A stretch of DNA of 24,939 nucleotides from JAAYJG01 sp964450305. GTDB taxonomy: Bacteria; Bacillota; Clostridia; DSM-8532. The stretch's first letter is position 1, and each line of letters opens with the position of its first letter. The notes beneath the pieces were generated by a model. It made no database searches and was not told the DNA's origin. It saw nothing but the letters and a program-made list of their open reading frames with translations. Below are positions 15,571 to 22,737 of the stretch, in pieces. The stretch is from contig CAYVFB010000045.1 in the NCBI GenBank assembly GCA_964450305.1, positions 1 through 24,939 of the forward strand, read 5' to 3'. The translations under genes were made by a program, and so were the position numbers.

Positions 15571-15703
15571 AATAATCACTTTTCCAGCCCGGAAATTTTA
15601 ATCAATATATAAGGATAAATCAAGTATAACAGATGTTTAGCTGAAAAGAATGAATGACTGTTTCAGTTCTATTTTACTGTTCACAGCTAAGCAGGCGCAG
15701 CTT

Positions 15704-15760
15704 GCTGAACGAAGTGAAGAAACTCACATTGCACCAGGATCCTTCGCTTCGCTCAGGATG
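15704..15760. repeat. Dispersed hairpin repeat, copy 3
   Basis: GCTGAACGAAGTGAAG (15704-15719) and GGATCCTTCGCTTCGCTCAG (15737-15756) are variants of the arms of copy 1 at 1391-1480, here in opposite orientation to each other. The copy lies between the divergent UvrA2 and reverse transcriptase genes. The remaining stretch 15571-15703 shows nothing recognisable. Confidence 0.65.
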
Positions 15761-15875
15761 ACATCGCCGCGTTCAGGATAAAACACATACCTATGCGGCG
15801 ACTTATGAACTGATCAATGGGGGGTGTGAATAGTAACGGTTCTGTTTCACATTTCTTCATCATTTTACAAAAAGA

Positions 15876-15905
15876 CTGGCAGAACTCTTTTTTTTCGGTT
15901 AAAAT
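15876..15905 (+). promoter_or_regulatory. Putative promoter of the RT-associated RNA and RT gene
   Basis: CTGGCA (15876-15881), an 18-nt spacer containing a T-tract, and TAAAAT (15900-15905) fit a sigma-A promoter (4 of 6 and 5 of 6 matches). The expected start near 15912 coincides with the 5' end of the structured RNA candidate at 15914, which supports both calls. Confidence 0.45.
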
Positions 15906-15913
15906 AACAGCAT

Positions 15914-16054
15914 AAGCAGGAAAGATATCCGCAAGGATACCTCCGGTGGGAGAAAGCAGAGGCTTGATGAACGGTTCGTTCAACTGTGGAGGTGGTTGGC
16001 CTCGTGTTCACTCCTGTGCCATGTTATGGCTTCAAATGCCGCTCTTTCCTGCTT
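15914..16054 (+). ncRNA. Candidate structured RNA upstream of the reverse transcriptase
   Basis: A perfect 11-bp stem, AAGCAGGAAAG (15914-15924) with CTTTCCTGCTT (16044-16054), closes a 141-nt region packed with local hairpins: TATCC-GCAA-GGATA with a GNRA loop (15926-15939), CTCC/GGAG (15941-15952), GAGGC/GCCTC (15959-16003) enclosing GAACG-GTT-CGTTC (15969-15981), and GCCAT-GTT-ATGGC (16018-16030). It lies 58 nt before the RT start and right after a promoter candidate. The closing stem around several hairpins recalls the a1/a2 repeats of retron RNAs, and structured RNAs next to stray RT genes are known. The RT does not show the retron motifs I would expect, so the class is open. The RT frame runs into this region without a stop; that alternative is treated as chance. 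Confidence 0.6.
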
Positions 16055-16112
16055 CTTTCTTGTCTTTATCCCGAACCTGCCACCATGTAAGAGATGCACC
16101 AGCGAGGTTTTC

Positions 16113-17435
16113 ATGGACACAGCAGTGATACAAGAAATAATGGATCACAAATTATGGACGGACTACCTGGAAGAGTTCAGGCAAAAAAACCCCAGAAAGA
16201 AAGAAGAGATAGCCTGCTATGAGCAGATCCTTTCTTCGGGCCGTTATCAAAGCCTTGCAGCCTCTGTATTGAATAAAAGGTACAGCTTCCATCCGCCGAA
16301 AGAAATTAAAATCTCTAAAATGAAAACCGGTAAGAAACGAACGGTATATATTCATCAGCCCGAAGAGAAGCTGGTGCTAAGAATTGTTAACAAACTGCTG
16401 CAAACACAGCCTCTTTATTCTGAAAACCTGTGCTTTTCCTTTCATCCGGGCGGAGGTGCCGCGGCGGCATACAGAAAGCTGCTCTCGGACAGAAAGCTTC
16501 ATGAAAAATGCTGTGTGAAGCTGGATGTTCATAATTATTTTAATAGCATTGATGTGCCGGCGATGATGCGGATGCTTACAGAAAAGCTTGATGCATCAAG
16601 CCCGGAGTACAGCCTTGTAAAAAACCTGTTGGAGGATCAGCGGATCTTTCGGGGTGATGCACCGGCGATTGCTGAGCAAAAAGGGGTAATGGCAGGAAAT
16701 CCGCTGGCCCCATTACTTGCAAACATCTATCTTTCAGACATTGACGAAGCCTTCATGCTCGAAGGCATCACCTATGCCAGATATTCCGACGATATTGTTT
16801 TTTTCGTGGAGGAAGAGCAGGTTGAAGCAAAAATGACCTGGCTGGAACAGATGCTTTTCTCAAAAGGGTTGAGGATCAATCCTGAAAAAACAGTTATCCG
16901 CATGAAGGGTCAATCCTGGGAATTCCTTGGTCTGTGTCGTGACAAAACAGAGATTACACTGGCCTATGGGACCATCCAAAAGCTGAAGGCCAAGGTATAT
17001 CGCCTTGCGAAAAAAATGCGGCGAAAAATTGTAAAGGGATATTTAAAGCCTTTGGACGCGACAAAAGAGATGATTTACCTTTTGAACCGAAAGCTGTTTG
17101 GCAATGAAGACGAGCAAACCCGCTTTTACTGGTCCAGATGGTTTTTCCCGGTGATGACCGGCTCCAAACACCTTCGGCAATTGGATGATTATATTCAGGA
17201 AAAGCTGCGTTTTGTTGTAACCGGTAAATATAACAGGATGAATTTCAGAAAGGTTCCGTATACGCTGCTCAAAGAGCTGGGATACCGCTCGCTGGTATCC
17301 GAGTTTTATCGCTTCAAGCGGGCTGGGAACCAAGTACACAAGGGCATTCATCCGGCCAACATTCCATCACCTTCAGCATCAGGAAATACCCTGAATTTTT
17401 CTATTTACCAAACAGGCGATAAAAGATCCTTTTGA
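16113..17435 (+). CDS. Stand-alone reverse transcriptase, group II-like, function unknown
   Basis: The product has 440 residues from ATG 16113, which has GAGG 5 nt upstream. The frame is open back to a TTG at 15996, but that part lies in the RNA element and is not protein-like. RT fingers and palm motifs are present: KKRTVYIHQPEEKLVLRIV, KLDVHNYFNSID with catalytic D138, GVMAGNPLAPLLANIYLSDID, YARYSDDIVFF with D226 and D227, GLRINPEKT and WEFLGLC. The C-terminal part has RFYWSRWFFPV, LRFVVTGKYN and ELGYRSLVSEFYRFK, which I recall from an orphan clostridial RT family. There is no maturase X, HNH or Cas1 domain, and no intron RNA or DGR repeats nearby. It probably makes cDNA from the leader RNA, perhaps for defence; this is inference. 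The 3' end overlaps the convergent helicase gene by 35 nt. Confidence 0.88.
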   Translation: MDTAVIQEIMDHKLWTDYLEEFRQKNPRKKEEIACYEQILSSGRYQSLAASVLNKRYSFHPPKEIKISKMKTGKKRTVYIHQPEEKLVLRIVNKLLQTQPLYSENLCFSFHPGGGAAAAYRKLLSDRKLHEKCCVKLDVHNYFNSIDVPAMMRMLTEKLDASSPEYSLVKNLLEDQRIFRGDAPAIAEQKGVMAGNPLAPLLANIYLSDIDEAFMLEGITYARYSDDIVFFVEEEQVEAKMTWLEQMLFSKGLRINPEKTVIRMKGQSWEFLGLCRDKTEITLAYGTIQKLKAKVYRLAKKMRRKIVKGYLKPLDATKEMIYLLNRKLFGNEDEQTRFYWSRWFFPVMTGSKHLRQLDDYIQEKLRFVVTGKYNRMNFRKVPYTLLKELGYRSLVSEFYRFKRAGNQVHKGIHPANIPSPSASGNTLNFSIYQTGDKRSF

Positions 17436-19425
17436 TCAGGGGTTCTTTGCTCGTTGCCGTTTCCTGTTTTTGGCCCTCTGCACGCGTATTGACATGTCCG
17501 TGTGCCGGGCTTACAGTGTTTGACTGCTTTCTATACAAGCCCTGTCTCGAACCTGTGCGTGTTCCATCCTGAGTGTAAGGTTTCCTGCCCGTGGTGCCAG
17601 CCTGCTGACGGTTATGAGTATCATTTGCACGGGGCTGGCTTGCCTGTAGGGATTCGGATATCTGTTTGCCGAAATATGCTGATGTGGAAGCCCCGACCCG
17701 GCGGGTGCGGCGATTATCTGTTGATTGTGCATTTCCGGAGCCTGGATTGTATTGGCGTTCAGACGAAGCCCCAGCGGACGGTCGGGATGGCTGCCTGCGG
17801 GTTTGACCGGCCTGACTGCGGTTTTCAGCGTTGTTCTGAGTGAACCCTGTACCCTGTCTGCGGGAATCGGTGCCCTGACTGTGTGTGTCAGTGGTCACTC
17901 CATGTTTGTCATCGGTCTGCCTGCCTGCCTCCGCTTGCCGGATTGGTCTGCCAGGATCTGAATTCCTGCTCCTGTCGGAGCTTGAATTCCTGTCTGCATT
18001 TCTACCAACTCTGGCCGGTTGAAGCGCTTCCTGATTCTCTCCCCCTGCCGGAACCCTATTACGGGAAGTGTTATAGCCGGGGCGCGTTCTTCCCTGGCCA
18101 TCAACTGGCTGGTTTTGAGAAGCATCCCGGTTCCTATTATCAGTTCTGCGTCCGGAGGGTTGTCCTGCCCCCGAGCCGTCCGTTCTTTGCCGCCCGGATG
18201 GCCTTCTTTGCTGATTTTCCGCATCGTCCCGCGTATTTATCGCAGGCCTGGTTTTCAGTTTATTTTCCTGAAGCCATTGTTCCGCCTGCGACATTCGTTG
18301 ATTAAAGACTTCCTCTGTTGGCAGTTGTGCCTCTTCAATCAAGGCACCGATATGTTCTTCGATTTCATACAGGGTCATTAAATCGTCACCGGTTACCAGG
18401 CTGATGGCACGCCCGCCGTTGCCAGCCCTTCCTGTACGGCCTATCCGATGAATATAACTGTCCTTTTCAATGGGGATGTCATAATTGAATACCAGGGATA
18501 AATCATCAATATGAATGCCCCGGGCCGCCACATCGGTGGCCACGAGAATGTGGAATTCCCCCTGCTTGAACTGCTGCATGGTCTTCATGCGTGTGCTTTG
18601 GGCGATATCTCCATGCAGTGCATGGGATGCGTAACCCTTTCTGGTGAGGAAGCTGTGAACCTGATCCACCGCAATGCGGGTATTGCAAAAAATGATGCAG
18701 CTTTCAGGCTGTTCAGTGATCAGCAGCCTGTTCAGTTGGGTTCTCTTCTCGTTATGGTTCACGCGATAATATACTTGCTCAATGGTATCCACTGTCTTTG
18801 TCTGGGATTCTATTTCAATGGTAACGGGGTTTCGCATATAGTCGGTACAGATCCGCTTGACCTCCGGAGGAATGGTGGCTGAGAACAGCAATGTGATCCT
18901 GTTTTTCGGCAGGGTCCGGATTATTTTCAGAACTTGCCCGATAAAGCCCATGTCCAGCATCCTGTCGGCTTCGTCCAACACCAGAAAGCTGATATTGCGG
19001 GTATTCAGAGTCCCGTGCTGGATATGATCATACACCCTTCCGGGCGTTCCGGTGACAACAGACACTCCTTTTTTTAAAGCCTGTATTTCAACATTCATGC
19101 TGTGCTGCCCATACACGGCGGTGGTTTGATGATTGAGGTGGGCGGATATTTTCTTCAGATCGCTGTCTACCTGAACGGCGAGCTCCCGGGTAGGGGTCAG
19201 GATCAAACCTTGAGGCCCGGGCTTGCCGGGTTCTATTAACTGAAGGATCGATACACCGAATACGGCGGTTTTCCCGCTGCCTGTCTTGGACATGACGATC
19301 AGATCTTCACGGTTGAGAATATGGGGGATGGCTCTTTCCTGTACGGGTGTGGGTTCGCTGAAACCCATCTCTTCCAGCGCTTTCAGGATGGATGGGGTTA
19401 TACCGAGTTCAACAAAGCTTTTCAT
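17401..19425 (-). CDS. DEAD-box RNA helicase with a long disordered Arg/Gln/Gly-rich tail
   Basis: The product has 674 residues. The Q motif is FSEPTPVQ; Walker A is SKTGSGKT (46-53), then PTREL, TGTPGR, DEAD (151-154), SAT (182-184), IIFCNTR, VATDVAARGIH and HRIGRTGR (326-333). The core ends near residue 385. About 270 residues follow that are poor in hydrophobic residues and rich in Arg, Gln, Asn, Gly, Ser and Thr, such as RPSGRQRTDGSGAGQPSGRR. The last residues, EPLIKRIFYRLFGK, form a short basic amphipathic segment. Such helicases unwind RNA in ribosome assembly or mRNA decay, and RG/NQ-rich tails favour RNA binding and condensates. The ribosome site (AAAGAAG) is modest. The stop codon lies inside the convergent RT gene, a 35-nt overlap that may give antisense transcription. 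Confidence 0.93.
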   Translation of the reverse strand: MKSFVELGITPSILKALEEMGFSEPTPVQERAIPHILNREDLIVMSKTGSGKTAVFGVSILQLIEPGKPGPQGLILTPTRELAVQVDSDLKKISAHLNHQTTAVYGQHSMNVEIQALKKGVSVVTGTPGRVYDHIQHGTLNTRNISFLVLDEADRMLDMGFIGQVLKIIRTLPKNRITLLFSATIPPEVKRICTDYMRNPVTIEIESQTKTVDTIEQVYYRVNHNEKRTQLNRLLITEQPESCIIFCNTRIAVDQVHSFLTRKGYASHALHGDIAQSTRMKTMQQFKQGEFHILVATDVAARGIHIDDLSLVFNYDIPIEKDSYIHRIGRTGRAGNGGRAISLVTGDDLMTLYEIEEHIGALIEEAQLPTEEVFNQRMSQAEQWLQENKLKTRPAINTRDDAENQQRRPSGRQRTDGSGAGQPSGRRTDNRNRDASQNQPVDGQGRTRPGYNTSRNRVPAGGENQEALQPARVGRNADRNSSSDRSRNSDPGRPIRQAEAGRQTDDKHGVTTDTHSQGTDSRRQGTGFTQNNAENRSQAGQTRRQPSRPSAGASSERQYNPGSGNAQSTDNRRTRRVGASTSAYFGKQISESLQASQPRANDTHNRQQAGTTGRKPYTQDGTRTGSRQGLYRKQSNTVSPAHGHVNTRAEGQKQETATSKEPLIKRIFYRLFGK

Positions 19426-19456
19426 ACTTTTCTTCTTTCATCTGTAGATTGTTTCA

Positions 19457-19494
19457 ATTATAACAAAAGAGTCAATGCGAAGCAAATACTTCGC
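19457..19494 (-). promoter_or_regulatory. Putative promoter of the DEAD-box helicase, with overlapping hairpin
   Basis: On the minus strand, TTGCTT (19480-19485), a 17-nt spacer and a perfect TATAAT (19457-19462) form a promoter. A hairpin GCGAAG/CTTCGC (19477-19482 and 19489-19494) overlaps the -35 box and could be an operator-like dyad, though it may also be a scrap of the GCGAAG-rich dispersed repeat. Confidence 0.5.
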
Positions 19495-19540
19495 TGCATT
19501 TCAGCGACAATATGGATCATTTATATACAGAGGCATATGT

Positions 19541-19670
19541 TTTATCCTGAGCACAGCGATGTCATCTAGAATGAAGTGAAAGCTCTTGTATTTCTTCTGA
19601 AAAGATCCTTCGCTGCGCTCAGAATGGCTACGCTGTACTCAGGATGGCTTCGCTGGGTCAAGGATGACAT
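19541..19670. repeat. Dispersed hairpin repeat, copy 4 (degenerate cluster)
   Basis: This region holds several worn copies of the repeat: TATCCTGAGCACAGCGAT near 19543, GATCCTTCGCTGCGCTCAGA (19604-19623) in the opposite orientation, then ACTCAGGATGGCTTCGCTGG and AAGGATGACAT. It lies between the divergent helicase and amino acid transporter genes. No gene was seen here or in 19671-19767. Confidence 0.65.
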
Positions 19671-19767
19671 ACTGTGCCTGCTTCGATGAATCGATACTGT
19701 TCTTACGAGTATGTCTTCCTTTGAGTAATAACGATAAAAACTGCCAATACGTTATAAACAGTGGTTG

Positions 19768-19796
19768 TTGACATATATTAACCAGTGCTGTAAAGT
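19768..19796 (+). promoter_or_regulatory. Sigma-A promoter of the amino acid ABC transporter
   Basis: A perfect TTGACA (19768-19773), a 17-nt spacer and TAAAGT (19791-19796) precede the binding-protein gene by about 50 nt. This is one of the two strongest promoter matches in the window. Confidence 0.75.
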
Positions 19797-19848
19797 GAAA
19801 ATAGAAAAAAGAAGACACATTCAAGTATTAAAAGGGGGTAGAGTATAA

Positions 19849-20661
19849 ATGAAAAGGAAAGCGCTTATTTTAGTCATGCTCACGTTGATCGCGGTGATGC
19901 TGCTGTCTGCATGCGGACAAAAGGACGACGGCAAGTTCAGGGTTGGCCTGGAAGCCGGGTATGCTCCTTTTAACTGGACCCAGATGGACGATTCAAATGG
20001 TGCGGTTAAAATTGAAGGCAGTGCTGATTATGCGGGCGGATATGATGTGGAAATCGCCAAGATCATTGCTGCCGGGCTTAAAAAGGAATTGGTTATTGTA
20101 AAAACCGAATGGGATGGTCTTACTCCGGCTTTAACCTCGGGCAAGATTGACGCCATCATCGCCGGCATGTCTCCTACGGCTGAACGTAAGGAAACCATCG
20201 ATTTTTCAGACAATTATTACAAGTCCAACCTGGTCATGGTGGTGAAGAACGGCGGAGCCTACGTCGATGCCAAATCCATTCATGACTTCAGCGGAGCAAA
20301 GGTTACAGCGCAGTTAAACACCTTCCATTATACAGTCATCGACCAGATCCAGGGTGTTGACAAACAACCGCCGATGGATAATTTCCCGGCTATGCGTGTT
20401 GCGCTGGAATCGGGTATTATTGACGGATATGTATCCGAGCGCCCCGAAGGGGTGAGCGCACAGGCCGCAAATTCCAACTTTAAAATGGTGGAATTCACCG
20501 ACGGGTTTGAGACCTCCGATGATGATACCGCAATCGCGGTGGGCCTGGCAAAAAACAGCCCGCTGACTGAAAAGATCAATAAAATCCTGGCAGGGATATC
20601 CATCGACGATCAGACAACCATTATGGATGCCGCGATCAAGAACCAACCTGCAGCAGACTGA
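19849..20661 (+). CDS. Polar amino acid ABC transporter, substrate-binding lipoprotein
   Basis: The product has 270 residues. The signal peptide MKRKALILVML... ends in the lipobox LLSAC with lipid Cys22. The mature part is a family 3 solute-binding protein: FRVGLEAGYAPFNW at the first strand, GGYDVEIAKIIA, VKTEWDGLTPALTSGKIDAIIAGM, the signature SPTAERKETIDFSDNYY, and VSERPEGVSA late in the fold. It would capture an amino acid outside the membrane and deliver it to the permease encoded at 20906. The ligand cannot be read from the sequence. A run of G (AAAAGGGGG) is the ribosome site. A hairpin after the gene separates it from the permease, fitting the usual excess of binding protein over permease. 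Confidence 0.93.
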   Translation: MKRKALILVMLTLIAVMLLSACGQKDDGKFRVGLEAGYAPFNWTQMDDSNGAVKIEGSADYAGGYDVEIAKIIAAGLKKELVIVKTEWDGLTPALTSGKIDAIIAGMSPTAERKETIDFSDNYYKSNLVMVVKNGGAYVDAKSIHDFSGAKVTAQLNTFHYTVIDQIQGVDKQPPMDNFPAMRVALESGIIDGYVSERPEGVSAQAANSNFKMVEFTDGFETSDDDTAIAVGLAKNSPLTEKINKILAGISIDDQTTIMDAAIKNQPAAD

Positions 20662-20670
20662 CGAACAAAT

Positions 20671-20701
20671 GAAACCGACTGCAGATCCTGCAGCCGGTTT
20701 C
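20671..20701 (+). terminator. Hairpin after the binding-protein gene, likely partial terminator
   Basis: GAAACCGACTGCAG (20671-20684) pairs with CTGCAGCCGGTTTC (20688-20701), 13 of 14 positions, around a 3-nt loop. Only a weak T-rich stretch follows (TGCTTATTTATG). It may stop part of the transcripts or protect the 3' end of the binding-protein mRNA. The rest of the gap to 20905 shows only a small palindrome (CTTCCGCGGGAAG). Confidence 0.55.
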
Positions 20702-20905
20702 TGCTTATTTATGATTGCACTAACCTATTGTGAAGATATTCGGGTAAATCATTATGAGGTTGTACATCGCTGGATTTTACGCAGGAAACCTTTTGGTTCG
20801 GTTGAGTATCATTAAGCGATCCTTGGTTTTTTATGCTTCCGCGGGAAGGATATAACGGGGTGCTGCGTGAGATAAGCAGACATGGGATAATATTCGGGGG
20901 ATAAG

Positions 20906-21679
20906 ATGAGCATTGAGTGGATAACAAAAATTGTTTCAAAATATTGGCCAATGTTTCTGCGTGGGGCTGGGATGACGCTGCTGATTTCAATCGTCGGAAC
21001 CATTCTGGGCTTTATCATCGGCCTGCTGGTGGGAATCATCCGTACGGTTCCCGCACCTGAAAGGGGCATCAAAAAAGCACTGTTAAAAACAGCAAATGCA
21101 CTGCTTTCGGTTTATATCGAAATCTTCCGGGGCACACCGATGATTGTTCAGGCCATGGTGATCTATTACGGAGCAGCCCAGGCGCTGAACTGGGATATGG
21201 ATCGCTTTGCCGCTGCCATTCTGATTGTTTCGGTGAACACCGGGGCTTATATGTCCGAAATTGTCCGCGGTGGAATTATTTCCATCGACAAGGGTCAGTT
21301 CGAGGCAGCCCAGGCTGTGGGTATGAGCCATCTGCAAACCATGATGAATGTGATCCTGCCTCAGGCGATTCGCAATATCCTGCCGGCGACCGGCAACGAA
21401 TTTGTGATCAATATCAAGGACACTTCCGTTTTAAACGTGATCTCCGTTACCGAGTTGTTCTTTCAGACGAAATCCGTTGCGGGCAATAATTTTAGATATT
21501 TTGAGTCGTTTTTTGTAGCCTGTGTTCTGTATTTTGTGATGACCTTTACCGTAACAAGAATTCTGCGCTTCATTGAAAAGAAGCTGGACGGACCGGAAAA
21601 TTTCACGCTGTATGCAAACCAGATGCAAGTACCAAAGCTTGTGGACGAGCGTCTTCCGGATAATAACACGAGCAGATGA
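20906..21679 (+). CDS. Polar amino acid ABC transporter, permease
   Basis: The product has 257 residues and belongs to the His/Glu/Gln/Arg-type permease family, somewhat longer than the usual 215-230. Several membrane helices begin with MTLLISIVGTILGFIIGLLVG. The region YIEIFRGTPMIVQAMVIYYG is typical of the family, and the ATPase-contact EAA loop is EAAQAVGMSHLQTMMNVILPQ, ending in IKDTSVLNVISVTEL. A charged tail of about 35 residues follows the last helix. GGGGG lies 5-6 nt before ATG 20906. The stop overlaps an in-frame ATG of the ATPase frame, showing one transcription unit. Confidence 0.94.
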   Translation: MSIEWITKIVSKYWPMFLRGAGMTLLISIVGTILGFIIGLLVGIIRTVPAPERGIKKALLKTANALLSVYIEIFRGTPMIVQAMVIYYGAAQALNWDMDRFAAAILIVSVNTGAYMSEIVRGGIISIDKGQFEAAQAVGMSHLQTMMNVILPQAIRNILPATGNEFVINIKDTSVLNVISVTELFFQTKSVAGNNFRYFESFFVACVLYFVMTFTVTRILRFIEKKLDGPENFTLYANQMQVPKLVDERLPDNNTSR

Positions 21680-21690
21680 GGGAGGCGGGT

Positions 21691-22431
21691 ATGGATAAAA
21701 TTATTGACATACAACACCTGCAAAAGTCTTTTGGTACAAATGAAGTACTAAAGGATATAAATTTTTCGGTGGCCAGGGGAGAAGTGGTTTGCATTATCGG
21801 CTCATCCGGTTCTGGCAAATCAACGTTGCTGCGCTGCGTCAATCTTCTTGAAAAACCAACGGGCGGCCAAATCATTTTCAAGGGTGAAAGTATTCTTGAT
21901 GATCAACACGATACCAGGGCATACCGCACCAAGCTGGGGATGGTTTTTCAGCAGTTCAACCTGTTTAACAATCATAATGTCCTTTCAAATTGCGTTGTCG
22001 GGCAGGTGAAGGTTCTGAAACGCTCCAGGGAGGAGGCCGAGCAGATAGCGATGAAGTATCTGACCCTGGTCGGGATGGAACAATACATCCTCGCAAAACC
22101 AAAGCAGCTGTCTGGCGGGCAGAAGCAGCGCGTTGCCATTGCCCGGGCACTTTCGATGGATCCGGATGTGATGCTGTTTGACGAGCCCACCTCAGCACTT
22201 GACCCGGAAATGGTCGGAGAGGTTCTGGTGGTCATGAAGAAGCTGGCTGAATCCGGCCAGACGATGTTGGTTGTTACCCATGAAATGGGGTTTGCCAGAG
22301 ATGTGGCCGACCGGGTGGTATTTATGGATAAAGGGGTTATTGTGGAGGAGGGCCACCCGGAGCAGATTTTCAACCAGCCCACACAGGAGCGCACCAGAGA
22401 GTTTTTGAAAAGGACGCTGGGCAGATTATAG
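21691..22431 (+). CDS. Polar amino acid ABC transporter, ATP-binding protein
   Basis: The product has 246 residues. The start at 21691 is chosen because GGGAGG lies upstream; an earlier in-frame ATG at 21676 overlaps the permease stop and lacks a site. Motifs are Walker A GSSGSGKST, Q-loop FQQFNLFNN, signature LSGGQKQR, Walker B VMLFDEPTSALDPE and switch VVTHEMGFARDVADRV. The sequence GLRCVN-like LLRCVNLLEKPTGG is typical of amino acid importers of the GlnQ/HisP type. With the permease and binding lipoprotein it forms a complete importer. Confidence 0.95.
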   Translation: MDKIIDIQHLQKSFGTNEVLKDINFSVARGEVVCIIGSSGSGKSTLLRCVNLLEKPTGGQIIFKGESILDDQHDTRAYRTKLGMVFQQFNLFNNHNVLSNCVVGQVKVLKRSREEAEQIAMKYLTLVGMEQYILAKPKQLSGGQKQRVAIARALSMDPDVMLFDEPTSALDPEMVGEVLVVMKKLAESGQTMLVVTHEMGFARDVADRVVFMDKGVIVEEGHPEQIFNQPTQERTREFLKRTLGRL

Positions 22432-22737
22432 AAATAGTAAAATCATTGATGTTCTTCGTGTACGAGGCGCTTTCATTGCCCGCGCCTAACGGGTCGAGGC
22501 TTGCGGCGCATTCCAGTTACAGGGTTATCCTTCCTGGGGGAACGTTCCAGTGGGTACGCTCCTCTGATACTCGCCTGCATTGGCGCGCAATTCGCACAAG
22601 CACTCATTGAATGAGTTGTCGATGTGCCAGAAGTGAATGATTACCAATCTTCTGTTAACTTTCTCTAATATGTTGGTAATAAATAACGAGGTCCATCAAA
22701 GAATGTGATATCGATATTCAATGAAGGAGTCGACACT
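22432..22737. other. Intergenic region with hairpins and a small minus-strand open frame
   Basis: About 300 nt without a firm gene. AGGCGC/GCGCCT (22465-22487) is a possible weak terminator for the transporter. ACTCATT-G-AATGAGT (22602-22616) and ATTACCAA/TTGGTAAT (22640-22647 and 22673-22680) are perfect dyads. On the minus strand an open frame ends at 22525 and reads NSFNECLCELRANAGEYQRS; a TTG at 22645-22647 would give about 40 residues, without a good ribosome site. It looks protein-like and may be a remnant of a repeated short gene. Confidence 0.35.

Noticed and set aside
15996..16112. N-terminal extension of the RT from TTG 15996 or ATG 16026
   Set aside because: These starts lie in the hairpin-rich element, have no ribosome site, and the added residues are Cys/Phe-rich and unlike RT N-termini.
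15914..17435. Classical retron
   Set aside because: The RNA layout with a closing stem is suggestive, but the RT lacks a recognisable NAxxH motif, and VVTG near its end sits in a different context from the retron VTG motif. No retron effector gene is adjacent.
15996..17435. Group II intron or diversity-generating retroelement
   Set aside because: No maturase X or HNH domain, no domain V/VI-like RNA downstream, and no template/variable repeat pair or Avd gene nearby.
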